NCBI RefSeq assembly: GCF_900089955.1
Contig: NZ_FLQX01000145.1
Location: 35,378-99,377 of the forward strand
DNA from: Candidatus Accumulibacter aalborgensis
GTDB taxonomy: Bacteria; Pseudomonadota; Gammaproteobacteria; Burkholderiales; Rhodocyclaceae
DNA length: 64,000 nucleotides
Reading direction: 5' to 3'
Part shown: one piece after another, positions 19,721 through 30,169 of the stretch
How positions within the stretch are numbered: the stretch's first letter is position 1
Layout of the letters: each line of letters begins with the position of its first letter
The notes under the pieces: generated by a model
Seen by the model: the letters and a program-made list of their open reading frames with translations, nothing else
Told to the model about the DNA's origin: nothing
The model's database searches: none
Position numbers and translations under genes: made by a program

Positions 19721-21272
19721 GATCGACGACCTCAAGAAGACCCTGTGGGCCACGGCCGACAAGCTGCGAGCCAACATGGACGCGGCTGAATACAAGCACC
19801 TGGTCCTCGGCCTGATCTTCGTCAAGTACATCTCCGACACCTTCGCCGCCCGCCGGGATGAGTTGACCCGGCGCTTTGCCGACACCTCGGACGAATACTT
19901 CCTGCACGACGTAGACGACGAACTCCTGGCCGAAGAACTGGAAGACCGCGATTACTACAAGGCAGTGAACGTCTTCTGGGTTCCCGAAACCGCCCGCTGG
20001 GAGAAGCTGCGCGCTGCCGCCAAGCAGCCGGACATCGGCAAGCGCATCGACGATGCGCTGACCATCGTCGAAACGGAAAACCCCAGGCTCAAGGGAATCC
20101 TCGACAAGCGCTACGCGCGCGCCCAGTTGCCCGACGGCAAGCTCGGCGAACTGGTCGATCTGGTGTCCACCATCGGCTTCGGCGACGACCCCGGCCAGGC
20201 GCGCGACGTGCTCGGGCAGGTCTATGAATACTTCCTCGGCCAGTTCGCCAGCGCCGAAGGCAAGAAAGGCGGCCAGTTCTACACGCCGGCCTCCATCGTC
20301 AAGACGCTGGTCGCGGTGCTCGCCCCGCACCACGGCAAGATCTACGACCCCTGCTGCGGCTCCGGCGGCATGTTCGTGCAAAGCGAAAAGTTCATCGAAG
20401 CGCACGGCGGCAAGCTGGGCGACGTGGCCATCTACGGGCAGGAATCCAACCCGACGACGTGGCGGCTGGCGGCAATGAACCTCGCCATTCGCGGCATCGA
20501 CTTCAACCTCGGCCGCGAACCCGCCGACACCTTCACCCGGAACCAGCACCCGGATCTCCGCGCCGATTTCATCCTCGCCAATCCGCCGTTCAACGTCAGC
20601 GACTGGTGGCACGGCAGCCTGACCGGCGACCCGCGTTGGGAATACGGTGACCCACCCGCCGGCAACGCCAACTACGCCTGGTTGCAGCACATGCTCTACC
20701 ACCTGAAGCCAACCGGCCGCGCCGGCATCGTTCTGGCCAATGGCTCGATGAGTTCGAGTCAGAACAGCGAAGGCGAGATCCGCCAAGCGATGGTCGAGGC
20801 CGACGTAGTCGAGGTGATGATCGCCCTCCCCGGCCAGCTCTTCTTCAACACCCAGATCCCCGCCTGTCTGTGGTTCCTCTCCAGGCAGAAAGCTGCCCGT
20901 CCGGGGGAAGTGCTGTTCATCGACGCCAGGAAGCTGGGCCGCATGATCAGCCGGGTGCAGACGGAGTTTACCGATGAAGTCATCGACCGCATTGCCGGCA
21001 CCGTCGCTGCCTGGCGTGATGAGGCGGACGCCGATGACTATGAGGACATCCCTGGCTACTGTCGCAGCGTGAATTTGGCCGAGATCGCCGAACATGGCCA
21101 CGTCCTTACTCCTGGGCGCTACGTGGGTGCGGAGGCCGTCGAAGACGATGGTGAGCTCTTCGCCGAGAAGATGCTGAAGCTGACCGAGAAGCTGGGCGAA
21201 CAGATGGCCAAGGGAGCGGAACTCGATGCCTTGATCCGGAAGAAGCTGAGGGGGCTGGGGTATGAGTTCTGA
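19719..21272 (+). CDS. hsdM: Type I restriction-modification methyltransferase subunit HsdM
   Basis: 517 aa. N6-adenine methyltransferase: N-terminal HsdM_N ([20 protein letters not shown]), SAM-binding motif [11 protein letters not shown] around residue 210, and catalytic NPPF around residue 288. Works with HsdS to methylate the host recognition site. The ATG at 19719 gives the canonical N-terminus; upstream frame to 19662 lies within the inverted repeat. The probable ribosome-binding site AGAGG is inside that repeat's right arm. First gene of a tightly packed operon; overlaps hsdS by 11 bases. Confidence 0.96.
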   Translation: MIDDLKKTLWATADKLRANMDAAEYKHLVLGLIFVKYISDTFAARRDELTRRFADTSDEYFLHDVDDELLAEELEDRDYYKAVNVFWVPETARWEKLRAAAKQPDIGKRIDDALTIVETENPRLKGILDKRYARAQLPDGKLGELVDLVSTIGFGDDPGQARDVLGQVYEYFLGQFASAEGKKGGQFYTPASIVKTLVAVLAPHHGKIYDPCCGSGGMFVQSEKFIEAHGGKLGDVAIYGQESNPTTWRLAAMNLAIRGIDFNLGREPADTFTRNQHPDLRADFILANPPFNVSDWWHGSLTGDPRWEYGDPPAGNANYAWLQHMLYHLKPTGRAGIVLANGSMSSSQNSEGEIRQAMVEADVVEVMIALPGQLFFNTQIPACLWFLSRQKAARPGEVLFIDARKLGRMISRVQTEFTDEVIDRIAGTVAAWRDEADADDYEDIPGYCRSVNLAEIAEHGHVLTPGRYVGAEAVEDDGELFAEKMLKLTEKLGEQMAKGAELDALIRKKLRGLGYEF

Positions 21273-22584
21273 GCCTGTTCGGTCACTCCGAGACTTTGTT
21301 AGCCTGCAACGCGGTACAACCTACAAGGGGAATCTGGTTGGTTTGCCAGGTCCCGTTTTGCTTGGATTGGCATCAATAGAGGCTAATGGCGGGTTCCGTC
21401 ATGGAGGATTCAAAACATACGGAGGCGATTGCCCTGAGAAGATTTCGCTGAAATCGAGCGACTTGTATGTGTCGCTAAAGGATGTGACCCAATCAGGAGA
21501 CTTGCTTGGGTCCGTATCACGGGTTCCTGCTGAAATTAAATCTGGGCGCCTGACACAAGACACAGTCAAGCTGGTTTTCGACGGCCTCCAGATTAAAAGA
21601 GAGTACATCTACTGGCTGCTGAGAACTCCTAATTATCGTGAATACTGCCGTGGTTGCGGGACCGGCACTACAACACTTGGCTTAGCTCGGGACGACTTCC
21701 TCAACTATACCGTCCCCCCTCCAACTCCGGCGGACCTTGTGCTAGTGGAGGTACTTGAGGGGGTTGAGAAGCGCATCACCCTCCTGCGTGAAACCAACGC
21801 CACTCTCGAAGCCATTGCACAGGCGCTGTTCAGATCATGGTTCGTCGATTTCGATCCTGTCCACGCCAAGCAGCAAGGGCTTGAACCGGAAGGGATGGAC
21901 GAGACTACCGCCGCACTATTTCCTGACAGCTTCGAGGAATCTGAACTTGGCTTGGTGCCACGGGGGTGGCGGGTGGCCCCATTTGGGGATGTCGTCGACA
22001 GCGTTGGTGGCGGCACACCTGACACGAAAGAGCCAAGCTATTGGCAACCCGGTGTGTATTGCTGGACGACTCCCAAGGATTTGTCTGGTATTCAAGTCCC
22101 GGTATTGCTGACCACCGAACGTAAAGTCTCAGCCAAGGGATTGGCGAAGGTGAGTTCAGGACTTTTGCCGGCAGGCACGCTTCTGATGTCTTCGCGCGCG
22201 CCCATTGGCTATCTTGCCATTACGGACATTCCCTTGGCGATCAATCAGGGTTACATCGCCATGCGGCCCAATAGCGAATTACCGCCTCTGTACATGTTGT
22301 TTTGGTGTAAGGAGAACATGGAGGTAATCAAGAGACGAGCCAATGGCTCGACGTTCATGGAAATCAGCAAGAAATCATTCCGCCCAATTCCTGCACTCGT
22401 GCCCTCGACGCCAGTGATAGCTGCGTTTATTGGTATAGCGGGCGCCCTGTTTGAGCGCTTGGTCGAAAATGAGAAACAGGCCCAAACCCTTTCCACCCTC
22501 CGCGACACCCTGCTCCCCCGCCTGATCTCCGGCCAACTGCGCCTACCGGAAGCGGCGGCGATACTTGAGGAGGCGACCGCATGA
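21262..22584 (+). CDS. hsdS: Type I restriction-modification specificity subunit HsdS
   Basis: 440 aa. Two target-recognition halves, each followed by a helical spacer: the first spacer is [20 protein letters not shown] (about 176-195), the second [20 protein letters not shown] near the C-terminus. The second TRD starts [20 protein letters not shown] and contains SVGGGTP, typical of HsdS. The recognition sequence cannot be read from the protein. It has lower GC and more mixed codon use than hsdM and hsdR, as expected for a fast-changing subunit. Its stop overlaps the start of the next gene by four bases. Confidence 0.93.
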   Translation: MSSEPVRSLRDFVSLQRGTTYKGNLVGLPGPVLLGLASIEANGGFRHGGFKTYGGDCPEKISLKSSDLYVSLKDVTQSGDLLGSVSRVPAEIKSGRLTQDTVKLVFDGLQIKREYIYWLLRTPNYREYCRGCGTGTTTLGLARDDFLNYTVPPPTPADLVLVEVLEGVEKRITLLRETNATLEAIAQALFRSWFVDFDPVHAKQQGLEPEGMDETTAALFPDSFEESELGLVPRGWRVAPFGDVVDSVGGGTPDTKEPSYWQPGVYCWTTPKDLSGIQVPVLLTTERKVSAKGLAKVSSGLLPAGTLLMSSRAPIGYLAITDIPLAINQGYIAMRPNSELPPLYMLFWCKENMEVIKRRANGSTFMEISKKSFRPIPALVPSTPVIAAFIGIAGALFERLVENEKQAQTLSTLRDTLLPRLISGQLRLPEAAAILEEATA

Positions 22585-23639
22585 CACCGACCCCGCCCGC
22601 CCTGCCCGAGGGCTACGCCGACTGGCTAAAGCAACTCAAGAGCGACATCGCCCGCGCCCAGCAGCGCGCTGCGCTGGCGGTCAATGGCGAACTGGTACAA
22701 CTCTACGGCCGCATCGGCCGCGACATTCTGCTGCGGCAGGAGGCGCAGGGCTGGGGGGCGAAAGTGATCGACCGGCTGGCCAATGACCTGAAAGATGCTT
22801 TCCCGGACATGCGTGGCTGGTCGTCCAGCAACCTCAAGTACATGCGGTTTTTCGCCCAGCATTGCCCGGAGGGCCGATTTGGTCAGCAGCCTGCTGACCA
22901 ATTGCCGTGGTTCCACATTGTGACCCTGCTGACCAAACTGGAGACTGCTGCCGACCGTGAATGGTACGCCGGACAGGCGGTGCAGCAGGGCTGGTCGCGC
23001 ACGACGCTGGAACTGAGCATCAGGAACCGCCTGCGTCAACGCCAGGGGGCTGCGGTGAGCAATTTCATCGCGCGTTTGCCGTCGCCGGATTCGGCGCTGG
23101 CGCATGACACCCTGAAAGACCCGTATCTGTTCGATTTTCTCGGCCTGGGTGACGACGCGCAGGAGCGCGAGATCGAGTCCGGGCTGATTCGCCACATCAC
23201 CCGCTTCCTGCTAGAACTGGGCGCCGGCTTCGCCTTCGTCGGCCGGCAATTCCGGCTCGAAGTAGCTGGTGACGAGTTCTTCATCGACCTGCTCTTCTAC
23301 CACACTCGCCTGAAACGCTACGTGGTGGTCGAACTGAAGGCCACCGCTTTCAAGCCGGAACACGCAGGCCAACTCAATTTTTACCTTTCCGCCGTCGATG
23401 CACAGATCAAGGCGGAGGACGACAAACCGACCATCGGCCTGTTGCTGTGCAAGCAGCAGAACCGACTGGTCGCGGAATACGCGCTGTCCGGCATTGAAAA
23501 ACCCATCGGCGTGGCCGAATACCAGTTGCTGCGCGACCTGCCGGAGACTCTGGGGCGCAATCTGCCGAGCATTGCCGAGATTGAAGCGGAATTGGCTGGC
23601 GAACTGGGTGAGAGCGGTGAGGTGAACGAACCGACATGA
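22581..23639 (+). CDS. YhcG-type PD-(D/E)XK nuclease family protein (DUF1016)
   Basis: 352 aa. The N-terminal half is the DUF1016 helical domain (ending [15 protein letters not shown]). The C-terminal half is a PD-(D/E)XK-type nuclease fold: [12 protein letters not shown] around 230 and VVVELKA around 248-254 give the Asp...Glu-x-Lys core. Overlaps hsdS and hsdR by four bases on each side (ATGA twice), so it is translationally coupled to both and clearly part of the R-M operon. Such proteins are often found beside type I systems; whether it cuts DNA or modulates the complex is unknown. Confidence 0.9.
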   Translation: MTPTPPALPEGYADWLKQLKSDIARAQQRAALAVNGELVQLYGRIGRDILLRQEAQGWGAKVIDRLANDLKDAFPDMRGWSSSNLKYMRFFAQHCPEGRFGQQPADQLPWFHIVTLLTKLETAADREWYAGQAVQQGWSRTTLELSIRNRLRQRQGAAVSNFIARLPSPDSALAHDTLKDPYLFDFLGLGDDAQEREIESGLIRHITRFLLELGAGFAFVGRQFRLEVAGDEFFIDLLFYHTRLKRYVVVELKATAFKPEHAGQLNFYLSAVDAQIKAEDDKPTIGLLLCKQQNRLVAEYALSGIEKPIGVAEYQLLRDLPETLGRNLPSIAEIEAELAGELGESGEVNEPT

Positions 23640-26600
23640 GCGAAGACCAGCTCGAACGGGAAGCCCTTGGCTGGCTGGCCGAGGTCGGTTACACGCCGCT
23701 GCGCGGCCTGGACATTGCCCCCGATGGCGTCCGCCCGGAGCGCAGCGACTACCGGCAGGTGCTGTTGCGGCAACGCCTGCGGGCGGCGATCGGTCGGCTG
23801 AATCCGGGCATTCCTGCAGCGGCGCGTGAGGAGGCCCTGAAACAGCTGGTCGATCTCGGCATTCCTTCCCAACTCGCCGCCAACCGGCGTTTCCACCAAC
23901 TGCTGGTGGCGGGGGTTCCCGTGCAGTATCAGAAAGACGGGGAAACACGGGGTGACTTCGTGCGGCTGATCGACTGGGCCGAAGCGAAGAAAAACGAGTG
24001 GCTGGCAATCAACCAGTTCTCGATCAAAGGCCCGCAGCACACCCGCCGGCCGGACATCATCCTGTTCGTCAATGGCCTGCCACTGGTCCTTCTGGAGCTG
24101 AAGAACCCGGCCGACCAGAACGCCGACATCTGGAAAGCCTACAACCAGATTCAGACCTACAAGGAACAGATCCCCGACGTTTTCCAGTACAACGAGCTGC
24201 TGGTCATAGCCGATGGCAGCGAAGCACGGGCAGGTTCGCTATCCGGTAATGCCGAGCGTTTCATGCAGTGGCGCACCATCGACGGCGTCATGCTCGACCC
24301 GCTGGGGCCGTTCAACGAGCTGGAAACCCTGGTCCGCGGCCTGCTCGCCCCGGCCATTCTGCTCGACTATCTGCGTTTCTTCGTGCTCTTCGAGGACGAT
24401 GGCACAACGCTGATCAAGAAGATCGCCGGCTATCATCAGTTCCACGCCGTGCTGGCCGCCATCGTTCAGGTGGTGACGGCGTCGCGTCCCGGCGGCAGCC
24501 AGAAAGGGGGCGTCGTGTGGCATACCCAGGGCAGCGGCAAGAGCATCACCATGATCTGCTTTGCTGCCCGAGTCATGCGTGAAGCGGCGATGGAGAACCC
24601 GACAATCGTCGTCATCACCGATCGCAATGATCTCGACGGGCAGTTGTATGGCGTCTTTTCGCTGGCCCATGACCTCCTGCGTGAGCAGGCGGTACAGGCT
24701 GAAACGCGGCATGATTTGCGTGCCAGACTGAGTAATCGGCCTTCGGGCGGTATCGTCTTCGCCACCATCCAGAAGTTCATGCCCGGTGAGGATGAAGACA
24801 CTTATCCGCTGCTCTCCGATCGCCACAACATTGTCGTGATTGCCGACGAGGCGCACCGCACGCATTACGGTTTCTCGGCGGAGATGAAGCTGGTCAAGGC
24901 ACCACAGGGTGTTCAGGAAGCCCCGATCAGTGCTCTGACACGCTATCAGGTCGGCTACGCCCAGCACCTGCGCGATGCGCTGCCCAACGCCACCTTCGTG
25001 GCCTTCACCGGCACGCCGGTATCCCTGGAAGACCGAGACACGCGTGCCATTTTTGGCGACTACATCCACGTCTACGACATGCAGCAGGCCAGGGAGGATG
25101 GCGCTACGGTTCCCATCTACTTTGAATCGCGTCTGGCCAAACTGGCATTGAAGGCAGAAGACTTTCCGCAGATCGACGCCGATGTCGATGAACTCGCCGA
25201 GGACGAAGAAGACAGCCAGAAAGCCAGGCTGAAGAGTCGCTGGGCCGCACTGGAGAAAGTGGTCGGTACAGAACCGCGTATCGCCAGCGTCGCTGCCGAC
25301 CTGGTGGCGCACTTCGAGGAGCGCAACAAGGCACAGACCGGCAAGGCGATCATCGTCGCCATGAGTCGTGAGATTTGCGTCCATCTCTACGACGAAATCA
25401 TCAAGCTGCGCCCGGATTGGCACGATGCCGACCCGGAGAAAGGCGCCATCAAGATCGTCATGACTGGATCGCCCAGCGACAAAGCGATGCTGCAACCCCA
25501 TCTCTACAGCGCTCAGATCAAAAAACGACTGGAGAAACGCTTCAAGGACCCCATGGACCCCCTGCGGCTAGTCATCGTGCGTGACATGTGGCTGACCGGA
25601 TTCGACGTTCCGTGTGCGCATACGCTCTACGTCGACAAGCCGATGAGGGGCCACAACCTGATGCAGGCGATTGCCCGCATCAACAGGGTGTTCAAGGACA
25701 AGCAGGGCGGACTGGTGGTGGACTACATCGGCATCGCCAACGAGCTGAAGAGTGCCCTGAAGGAATACACCACCAGCAAAGGTCGAGGCCGACCAACAGT
25801 CGATGTTCATGAAGCCTATGCCGTTCTCGAAGAAAAGCTCGACGTGCTGCGGGCACTGTTGCACGGCTTCGACTACAGCGATTTTCTGACGGCAGGCCAT
25901 AAGCGGCTGGCTGGCGCCGCCAACCATGTGCTGGGACAGAAGGATGGGAAGAGACGTTTTGCCGATACGGCTCTGGCCATGAGCAAGGCATTCTCCCTTT
26001 GTTGCACACTGGATGAGGCCAAGGCCGTTCGCGAAGAAGTCGCCTTCTTCCAGGGCGTCAAGGTGTATCTGACCAAGCCTGATATCAGCCAGAAGAAAAA
26101 GACTGATGTAGAGCGTGAACTGGCTATCCGCCAGATCATCGGCTCGGCGGTGGTGTCGGAAGAAGTCGTCGACATCTTCAATGCTGTCGGGCTCGACAAG
26201 CCGAACATCGGCATCCTTGATGAAGCCTTCCTTGCCGAAGTGCAGAACCTGCCGGAGCGCAATCTGGCGATTGAACTTCTGGAGCGGCTGCTGGAAGGCG
26301 AAATCAGGTCCCGCTTTGCCGGCAACATCGTGCAGGAGAAGAAATTTTCCGAACTTCTGGCCAACGTCATCACGCGCTACCAGAACCGGGCCATCGAGAC
26401 GGCACAGATCATCGAAGAACTGATCGAGATGGCGAGGAAGTTCAAGGCAGTCGCCGAGCGGGGGGACGAACTGGGTCTCACGGAAGACGAAATCCGCTTC
26501 TACGACGCACTGGCCAACAACGAATCAGCCGTGCGCGAACTCGGCGACGAGACGCTCAAGAAAATCGCCCATGAACTGACCGCGAACCTGCGCCGGAACC

Positions 26601-26758
26601 TGAGCGTCGACTGGTCGCAGCGAGAAAGCGTGCGCGCCAGGCTACGCCTGATGGTCAAGCGCATCCTGCGCAAGTACAAATACCCGCCGGACCAACAGGA
26701 GTCGGCGGTGGAACTCGTCCTGCAACAGGCGCAAGCCTTGGGCGAAGCATGGCTGTGA
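23636..26758 (+). CDS. hsdR: Type I restriction endonuclease subunit HsdR
   Basis: 1040 aa. N-terminal endonuclease domain with RPDIILF and LLELKNPAD (about 138-158); SF2 helicase motor with Walker A TQGSGKS near 300, ADEAHR near 403, FTGTPV (motif III), and motif [12 protein letters not shown]; then the helical C-terminal region that binds the methylase complex. It translocates DNA and cleaves unmodified targets. Full-length with no internal stop. Last gene of hsdM-hsdS-yhcG-hsdR, overlapping the previous gene by four bases. Confidence 0.96.
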   Translation: MSEDQLEREALGWLAEVGYTPLRGLDIAPDGVRPERSDYRQVLLRQRLRAAIGRLNPGIPAAAREEALKQLVDLGIPSQLAANRRFHQLLVAGVPVQYQKDGETRGDFVRLIDWAEAKKNEWLAINQFSIKGPQHTRRPDIILFVNGLPLVLLELKNPADQNADIWKAYNQIQTYKEQIPDVFQYNELLVIADGSEARAGSLSGNAERFMQWRTIDGVMLDPLGPFNELETLVRGLLAPAILLDYLRFFVLFEDDGTTLIKKIAGYHQFHAVLAAIVQVVTASRPGGSQKGGVVWHTQGSGKSITMICFAARVMREAAMENPTIVVITDRNDLDGQLYGVFSLAHDLLREQAVQAETRHDLRARLSNRPSGGIVFATIQKFMPGEDEDTYPLLSDRHNIVVIADEAHRTHYGFSAEMKLVKAPQGVQEAPISALTRYQVGYAQHLRDALPNATFVAFTGTPVSLEDRDTRAIFGDYIHVYDMQQAREDGATVPIYFESRLAKLALKAEDFPQIDADVDELAEDEEDSQKARLKSRWAALEKVVGTEPRIASVAADLVAHFEERNKAQTGKAIIVAMSREICVHLYDEIIKLRPDWHDADPEKGAIKIVMTGSPSDKAMLQPHLYSAQIKKRLEKRFKDPMDPLRLVIVRDMWLTGFDVPCAHTLYVDKPMRGHNLMQAIARINRVFKDKQGGLVVDYIGIANELKSALKEYTTSKGRGRPTVDVHEAYAVLEEKLDVLRALLHGFDYSDFLTAGHKRLAGAANHVLGQKDGKRRFADTALAMSKAFSLCCTLDEAKAVREEVAFFQGVKVYLTKPDISQKKKTDVERELAIRQIIGSAVVSEEVVDIFNAVGLDKPNIGILDEAFLAEVQNLPERNLAIELLERLLEGEIRSRFAGNIVQEKKFSELLANVITRYQNRAIETAQIIEELIEMARKFKAVAERGDELGLTEDEIRFYDALANNESAVRELGDETLKKIAHELTANLRRNLSVDWSQRESVRARLRLMVKRILRKYKYPPDQQESAVELVLQQAQALGEAWL

Positions 26759-26804
26759 GGGCTGCAGTGGCCGCCGAAAGTCGGCACGACCTCACGTGGC
26801 GTCC

Positions 26805-26824
26805 ATTGATTCTCGATAATCAAT
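26805..26824 (+). promoter_or_regulatory. Candidate LysR-type operator overlapping the cbbR-like start
   Basis: A perfect 7-base inverted repeat ATTGATT-6-AATCAAT, which contains the T-N11-A form typical of LysR regulator sites. It overlaps the ATG of the LysR gene at 26823 and may serve autoregulation. No ribosome-binding site is visible before that ATG. Confidence 0.45.
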
Positions 26825-27737
26825 GAGAAACGCCACCATCCGGCAACTGCAGATTTTCTCGGTGGCCGCCACCCATCTCTCGTTTGCCCGGGCGGCGGAG
26901 AAACTACATCTGACGCACGCTGCCATCTCGTTGCAGATCAAGCAACTGGAGGAAGTCTCCGGGGCACTGTTGTTCGAGCGGATCGGCAGACGCGTCTTTC
27001 TGACCGAGGCGGGGGAAATCCTCCTTGACCATACGCGCCAGATCCTGCAGTCACTGAAGGAAGCAAACGAGGCGCTGCTGGCGCTGAAGGGGCTGCGCGG
27101 CGGACGCATCGCCGTTGCGGTCGCCAGCACTGCCGAGTACTTCGCGCCGGGACTGCTCGCCGAGTTTCGCAAGGTGCAGGCCGACGTGCGTATCCGCCTG
27201 GTGATCGACAACCGCGACACGGTGAGCCGCCTGCTCGCCGGCAACGAGGTGGATCTCGCGATCATGGGTCGACCGCCCGCCGGACTCGACGCCACGGCCG
27301 TCGCCTTTGCCCCGCACCCGCTGGTGATCGTGGCCAGTGCGGACCATCCCTTGAGCAAACTACCCAATGTCGCCGTCGAAGACCTCGAAAGCGAAACGCT
27401 GATCGTTCGCGAAACCGGGTCGGGGACGCGCTCGGCAATGGAAGAGTTCTTTCACGAGCGTTCGATCAAACCGCGCATCGGAATGGAGATGGCCAGCAAC
27501 GAGGCCATCAAGCAGGCGGTTATCGCCGGGCTGGGCATCAGCTTCATATCCCAGCACACGCTGGGACTCGAACTGAGCGCCGAGCGTCTGACCATCCTCA
27601 AGGTCGAGGGAACGCCGGTGATCCGCCGCTGGCACATCGTCCGCCACAAGAGCAAGCACCTGACCCCCGCCCTGGCCGCGTTCTGGGACTTCGTCCTCGA
27701 GTTCGCTCCGGGTTATCTGAGAAAGCTGGTCTGCTGA
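26823..27737 (+). CDS. cbbR: LysR family regulator, CbbR-like
   Basis: 304 aa. N-terminal winged helix-turn-helix (about 3-62: TIRQLQIFSVAATHLSFARA, AISLQIKQLE) and a C-terminal effector-binding domain. The N-terminus and the IKPRIGMEMASNEAIKQAV segment resemble CbbR proteins, which activate Calvin-cycle operons in response to metabolites. The cbb operon fbp-prk-tkt lies on the opposite strand about 7.5 kb upstream, with the R-M operon between. Assignment to CbbR rests on similarity plus context, not on a specific residue. Confidence 0.8.
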   Translation: MRNATIRQLQIFSVAATHLSFARAAEKLHLTHAAISLQIKQLEEVSGALLFERIGRRVFLTEAGEILLDHTRQILQSLKEANEALLALKGLRGGRIAVAVASTAEYFAPGLLAEFRKVQADVRIRLVIDNRDTVSRLLAGNEVDLAIMGRPPAGLDATAVAFAPHPLVIVASADHPLSKLPNVAVEDLESETLIVRETGSGTRSAMEEFFHERSIKPRIGMEMASNEAIKQAVIAGLGISFISQHTLGLELSAERLTILKVEGTPVIRRWHIVRHKSKHLTPALAAFWDFVLEFAPGYLRKLVC

Positions 27738-27748
27738 CAGCGCTGCAA

Positions 27749-29173
27749 TCAGGCAAAACCGGTTTGTACTGCCTCGGGTATCGACACTCGGGGAGGCTGC
27801 GGGCGATCAACCGTAAAAACGATCCGGGCAATACATCCGGGTGGCTGGTCACCCTTCGCGTCTCTGCTATTCGGGCGCAGACTGGCTGCTGCCTCGTGCA
27901 GTTCGGCGATCTCGCGAACGATCGCCAGGCCCAGGCCACTTCCCTCACCATCCGTTCCCTCACCCCGGTAGAACCGGTCGAAGACCTTGTGGGATTCCTC
28001 GTCGGAAATCCCCGGTCCGCTGTCTTCAATCTCGAGCAGAGCGAAGTCGCCCTGCGCCACCACGCGCGCGGTCACCCGTCCGCCGGCCGGGGTATACCGC
28101 AGGGCATTGTCGAGCAGATTGTTGATCATCTCGCGCAACAAGAAGGCACTGCCCCGAATCAGCACCGCGCCAGCCGGCTCGTAGCCGAGATCGATTTGCT
28201 TGTCAAGCGCCTGGACCACCCAGGTCTCGACGATTTCCCGCAGCAGTTGATCGAGATCGAGCGGCACCAGCGACTGCTGCGCGAGCCCGCTCGCTTCGGC
28301 GCGTGCCAGCACCAGCAACTGATCAACGAGGTGCGAAGCCCGATCGACGCCGATCAGGATCTGTCTTAGCGCGTGCCGCAATTCTGCCGGGTCGCTCTCG
28401 CGCATCGCCCACTGCGCCTGCGTCTTCAGGCCGGTCAGCGGAGTCCGCATCTGATGGGCGGCATCAGCGATGAAACGCCGCTGAGCATCCACATTGAGCT
28501 GCATTCTTCCCAGCATGGAGTTGAACGCTTCGGTCAGCGGTCGCAATTCTTCAGGGACGCGACGCAGCGCGATCGGCGAGAGATCAGCTTCGCGACGCGC
28601 CTGAATGCGGTCGCGCAGACGGGTCAGCGGACGCAATCCCTGGGTCAGACCGAACCAGACCAGCACGACGGCGAGTGGAATGATCACGAACTGCGGCAGG
28701 ATCACGCTGGCAATGATCTTGTTCGCCAGTTGTGAGCGCTTTTCCGTCGTTTCACCCACTTCAATCAGCACCCAGCGATCGGCTGGCGCATCGACATCGA
28801 ACAGGTAGAGGTAGGCAACGCGCAGCGCCTGGCCGCGGTACTCGTCATCGCGAAAGCGGATGTCGCCGTGATCGTTCTTCAGGAACTCGTCAGGGCGCTT
28901 CGGCGCCGGCAGTTCGCGGTCACCGGCGATCAGCGTGCCGTCACGGTCGATCAGATGAAAATAGACGTTATCGATCTCGTCCGAGCGCAGGAATACCTGC
29001 GCCATTCCGGGCAGCGCGAGCTGCGGGTGCCCATTCGCGAAACTGACCTGGCGCGAAATGGTGGCCACATGTTCGCGCAACGACTGATCGTAGGGAAAGC
29101 CGACCACGCTGTTGGCAAAATAATGCGTGAAGGCTATGCTGATCGGCCACAAGAAAAGCAGCGGCGCCAGCAT
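27749..29173 (-). CDS. Two-component sensor histidine kinase, TctE/QseC-like
   Basis: 474 aa from the ATG at 29173. N-terminal membrane segment (MLAPLLFLWPISIAFTHYF), a periplasmic domain of about 130 residues, a second membrane segment (IIPLAVVLVWFGL), HAMP-like linker, H-box FIADAAHQMRTPLTGL, N-box INNLLDNALRYTP, G1 DSGPGIS and G2 GSGLGLAIV. The open frame runs further upstream, but that part overlaps the regulator gene out of frame. The start is uncertain since no strong Shine-Dalgarno is present; it begins 38 bases after the regulator's stop. The TctE-like periplasmic domain suggests a carboxylate or other small-molecule signal. Confidence 0.88.
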   Translation of the reverse strand: MLAPLLFLWPISIAFTHYFANSVVGFPYDQSLREHVATISRQVSFANGHPQLALPGMAQVFLRSDEIDNVYFHLIDRDGTLIAGDRELPAPKRPDEFLKNDHGDIRFRDDEYRGQALRVAYLYLFDVDAPADRWVLIEVGETTEKRSQLANKIIASVILPQFVIIPLAVVLVWFGLTQGLRPLTRLRDRIQARREADLSPIALRRVPEELRPLTEAFNSMLGRMQLNVDAQRRFIADAAHQMRTPLTGLKTQAQWAMRESDPAELRHALRQILIGVDRASHLVDQLLVLARAEASGLAQQSLVPLDLDQLLREIVETWVVQALDKQIDLGYEPAGAVLIRGSAFLLREMINNLLDNALRYTPAGGRVTARVVAQGDFALLEIEDSGPGISDEESHKVFDRFYRGEGTDGEGSGLGLAIVREIAELHEAAASLRPNSRDAKGDQPPGCIARIVFTVDRPQPPRVSIPEAVQTGFA

Positions 29174-29210
29174 CCAGTCCAGAATCTCGCCAAACAGCGA
29201 GCGCTGGTCG

Positions 29211-29891
29211 TCAGGACTTTCTCTCTTCGGCCGGTTTCTCAAGATAGTAGCCGAGCCCACGCACGGTAATGATGTTCGCTCCGGTTGATTCGAGCTTCTT
29301 GCGCAGGCGGTGGACATACACCTCGATGGCGTTGTGGCTGACCTCCTCGCCCCACCCGCAAAGGTGATCAACCAACTGGTCCTTGCTGACCAGTCTCTTT
29401 GCCCGCAACAGAAGAATCTCGAGCAGGCCCAGTTCACGCGCGGAGAGTTCGAGCATTTCGCCATTCACCAACGCGCAGCGGTCCGACTGATCGAAAGTCA
29501 GTGAGCCGCACTGGATCATCCGCGAGGTCCCTGATGATCGACGGCACAGCGCCCGCACACGGGCTTCGAGTTCGGCCAGTTCGAAGGGCTTGGCCATGTA
29601 GTCGTCAGCGCCGAGATCGAGTCCCTTGACCCGATCGTCGATACCATCGAGCGCCGTCAGGATCAATATCGGCGTGCTGGAATTGCGCGCCCGCAAACGA
29701 CGCAGCACGTCCAGCCCGGGAAGCCTGGGCAGGCCCAGATCGAGGATCAGCAGGTCGTAGGCGTTGGTCATCAGCGCCGTATCCGCGTCGACGCCATTGT
29801 CGGCGCAATCGATCGCATAGCCCGCGTGCCGCAGTGAGCGGCAAAGGCCATCAGCAATGATTCTGTCATCCTCAGCGAGAAGAATACGCAT
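29211..29891 (-). CDS. OmpR-family response regulator, TctD/QseB-like
   Basis: 226 aa. Receiver domain with D8-D9, phosphoacceptor D51, T79 and K101; C-terminal winged-helix DNA-binding domain (ELSARELGLLEILL, then NAIEVYVHRLRKKL). Pairs with the kinase immediately downstream on the same strand. Target genes unknown; the divergent region at 29892-30169 holds no neighbour that points to one. Confidence 0.93.
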   Translation of the reverse strand: MRILLAEDDRIIADGLCRSLRHAGYAIDCADNGVDADTALMTNAYDLLILDLGLPRLPGLDVLRRLRARNSSTPILILTALDGIDDRVKGLDLGADDYMAKPFELAELEARVRALCRRSSGTSRMIQCGSLTFDQSDRCALVNGEMLELSARELGLLEILLLRAKRLVSKDQLVDHLCGWGEEVSHNAIEVYVHRLRKKLESTGANIITVRGLGYYLEKPAEERKS

Positions 29892-30169
29892 GATTTTCGG
29901 TTCTTCGCCCGGCGTACGTAAGCTCGTTGTAAGCCCCCGCTTTTATGCTACGCACGCTGTTCTCCTTTTATGGTCCTGGAGTTCTGGTTGCAGCCCGAAC
30001 TCGGGGAGTGCCCAACGACTGCACCGGGTGCTCCCCGCCACTTTTTGCCGAACCGCAGCACGCGGACCACGACGACGCCATTCTGGCCCTGCCGCATCTG
30101 GCCACGTTTTCGCGCCGCTTCTCTCGGGGCAGCAGAGCGCTCGTCCGCACTCTGCGAGTGTAACAAAAC

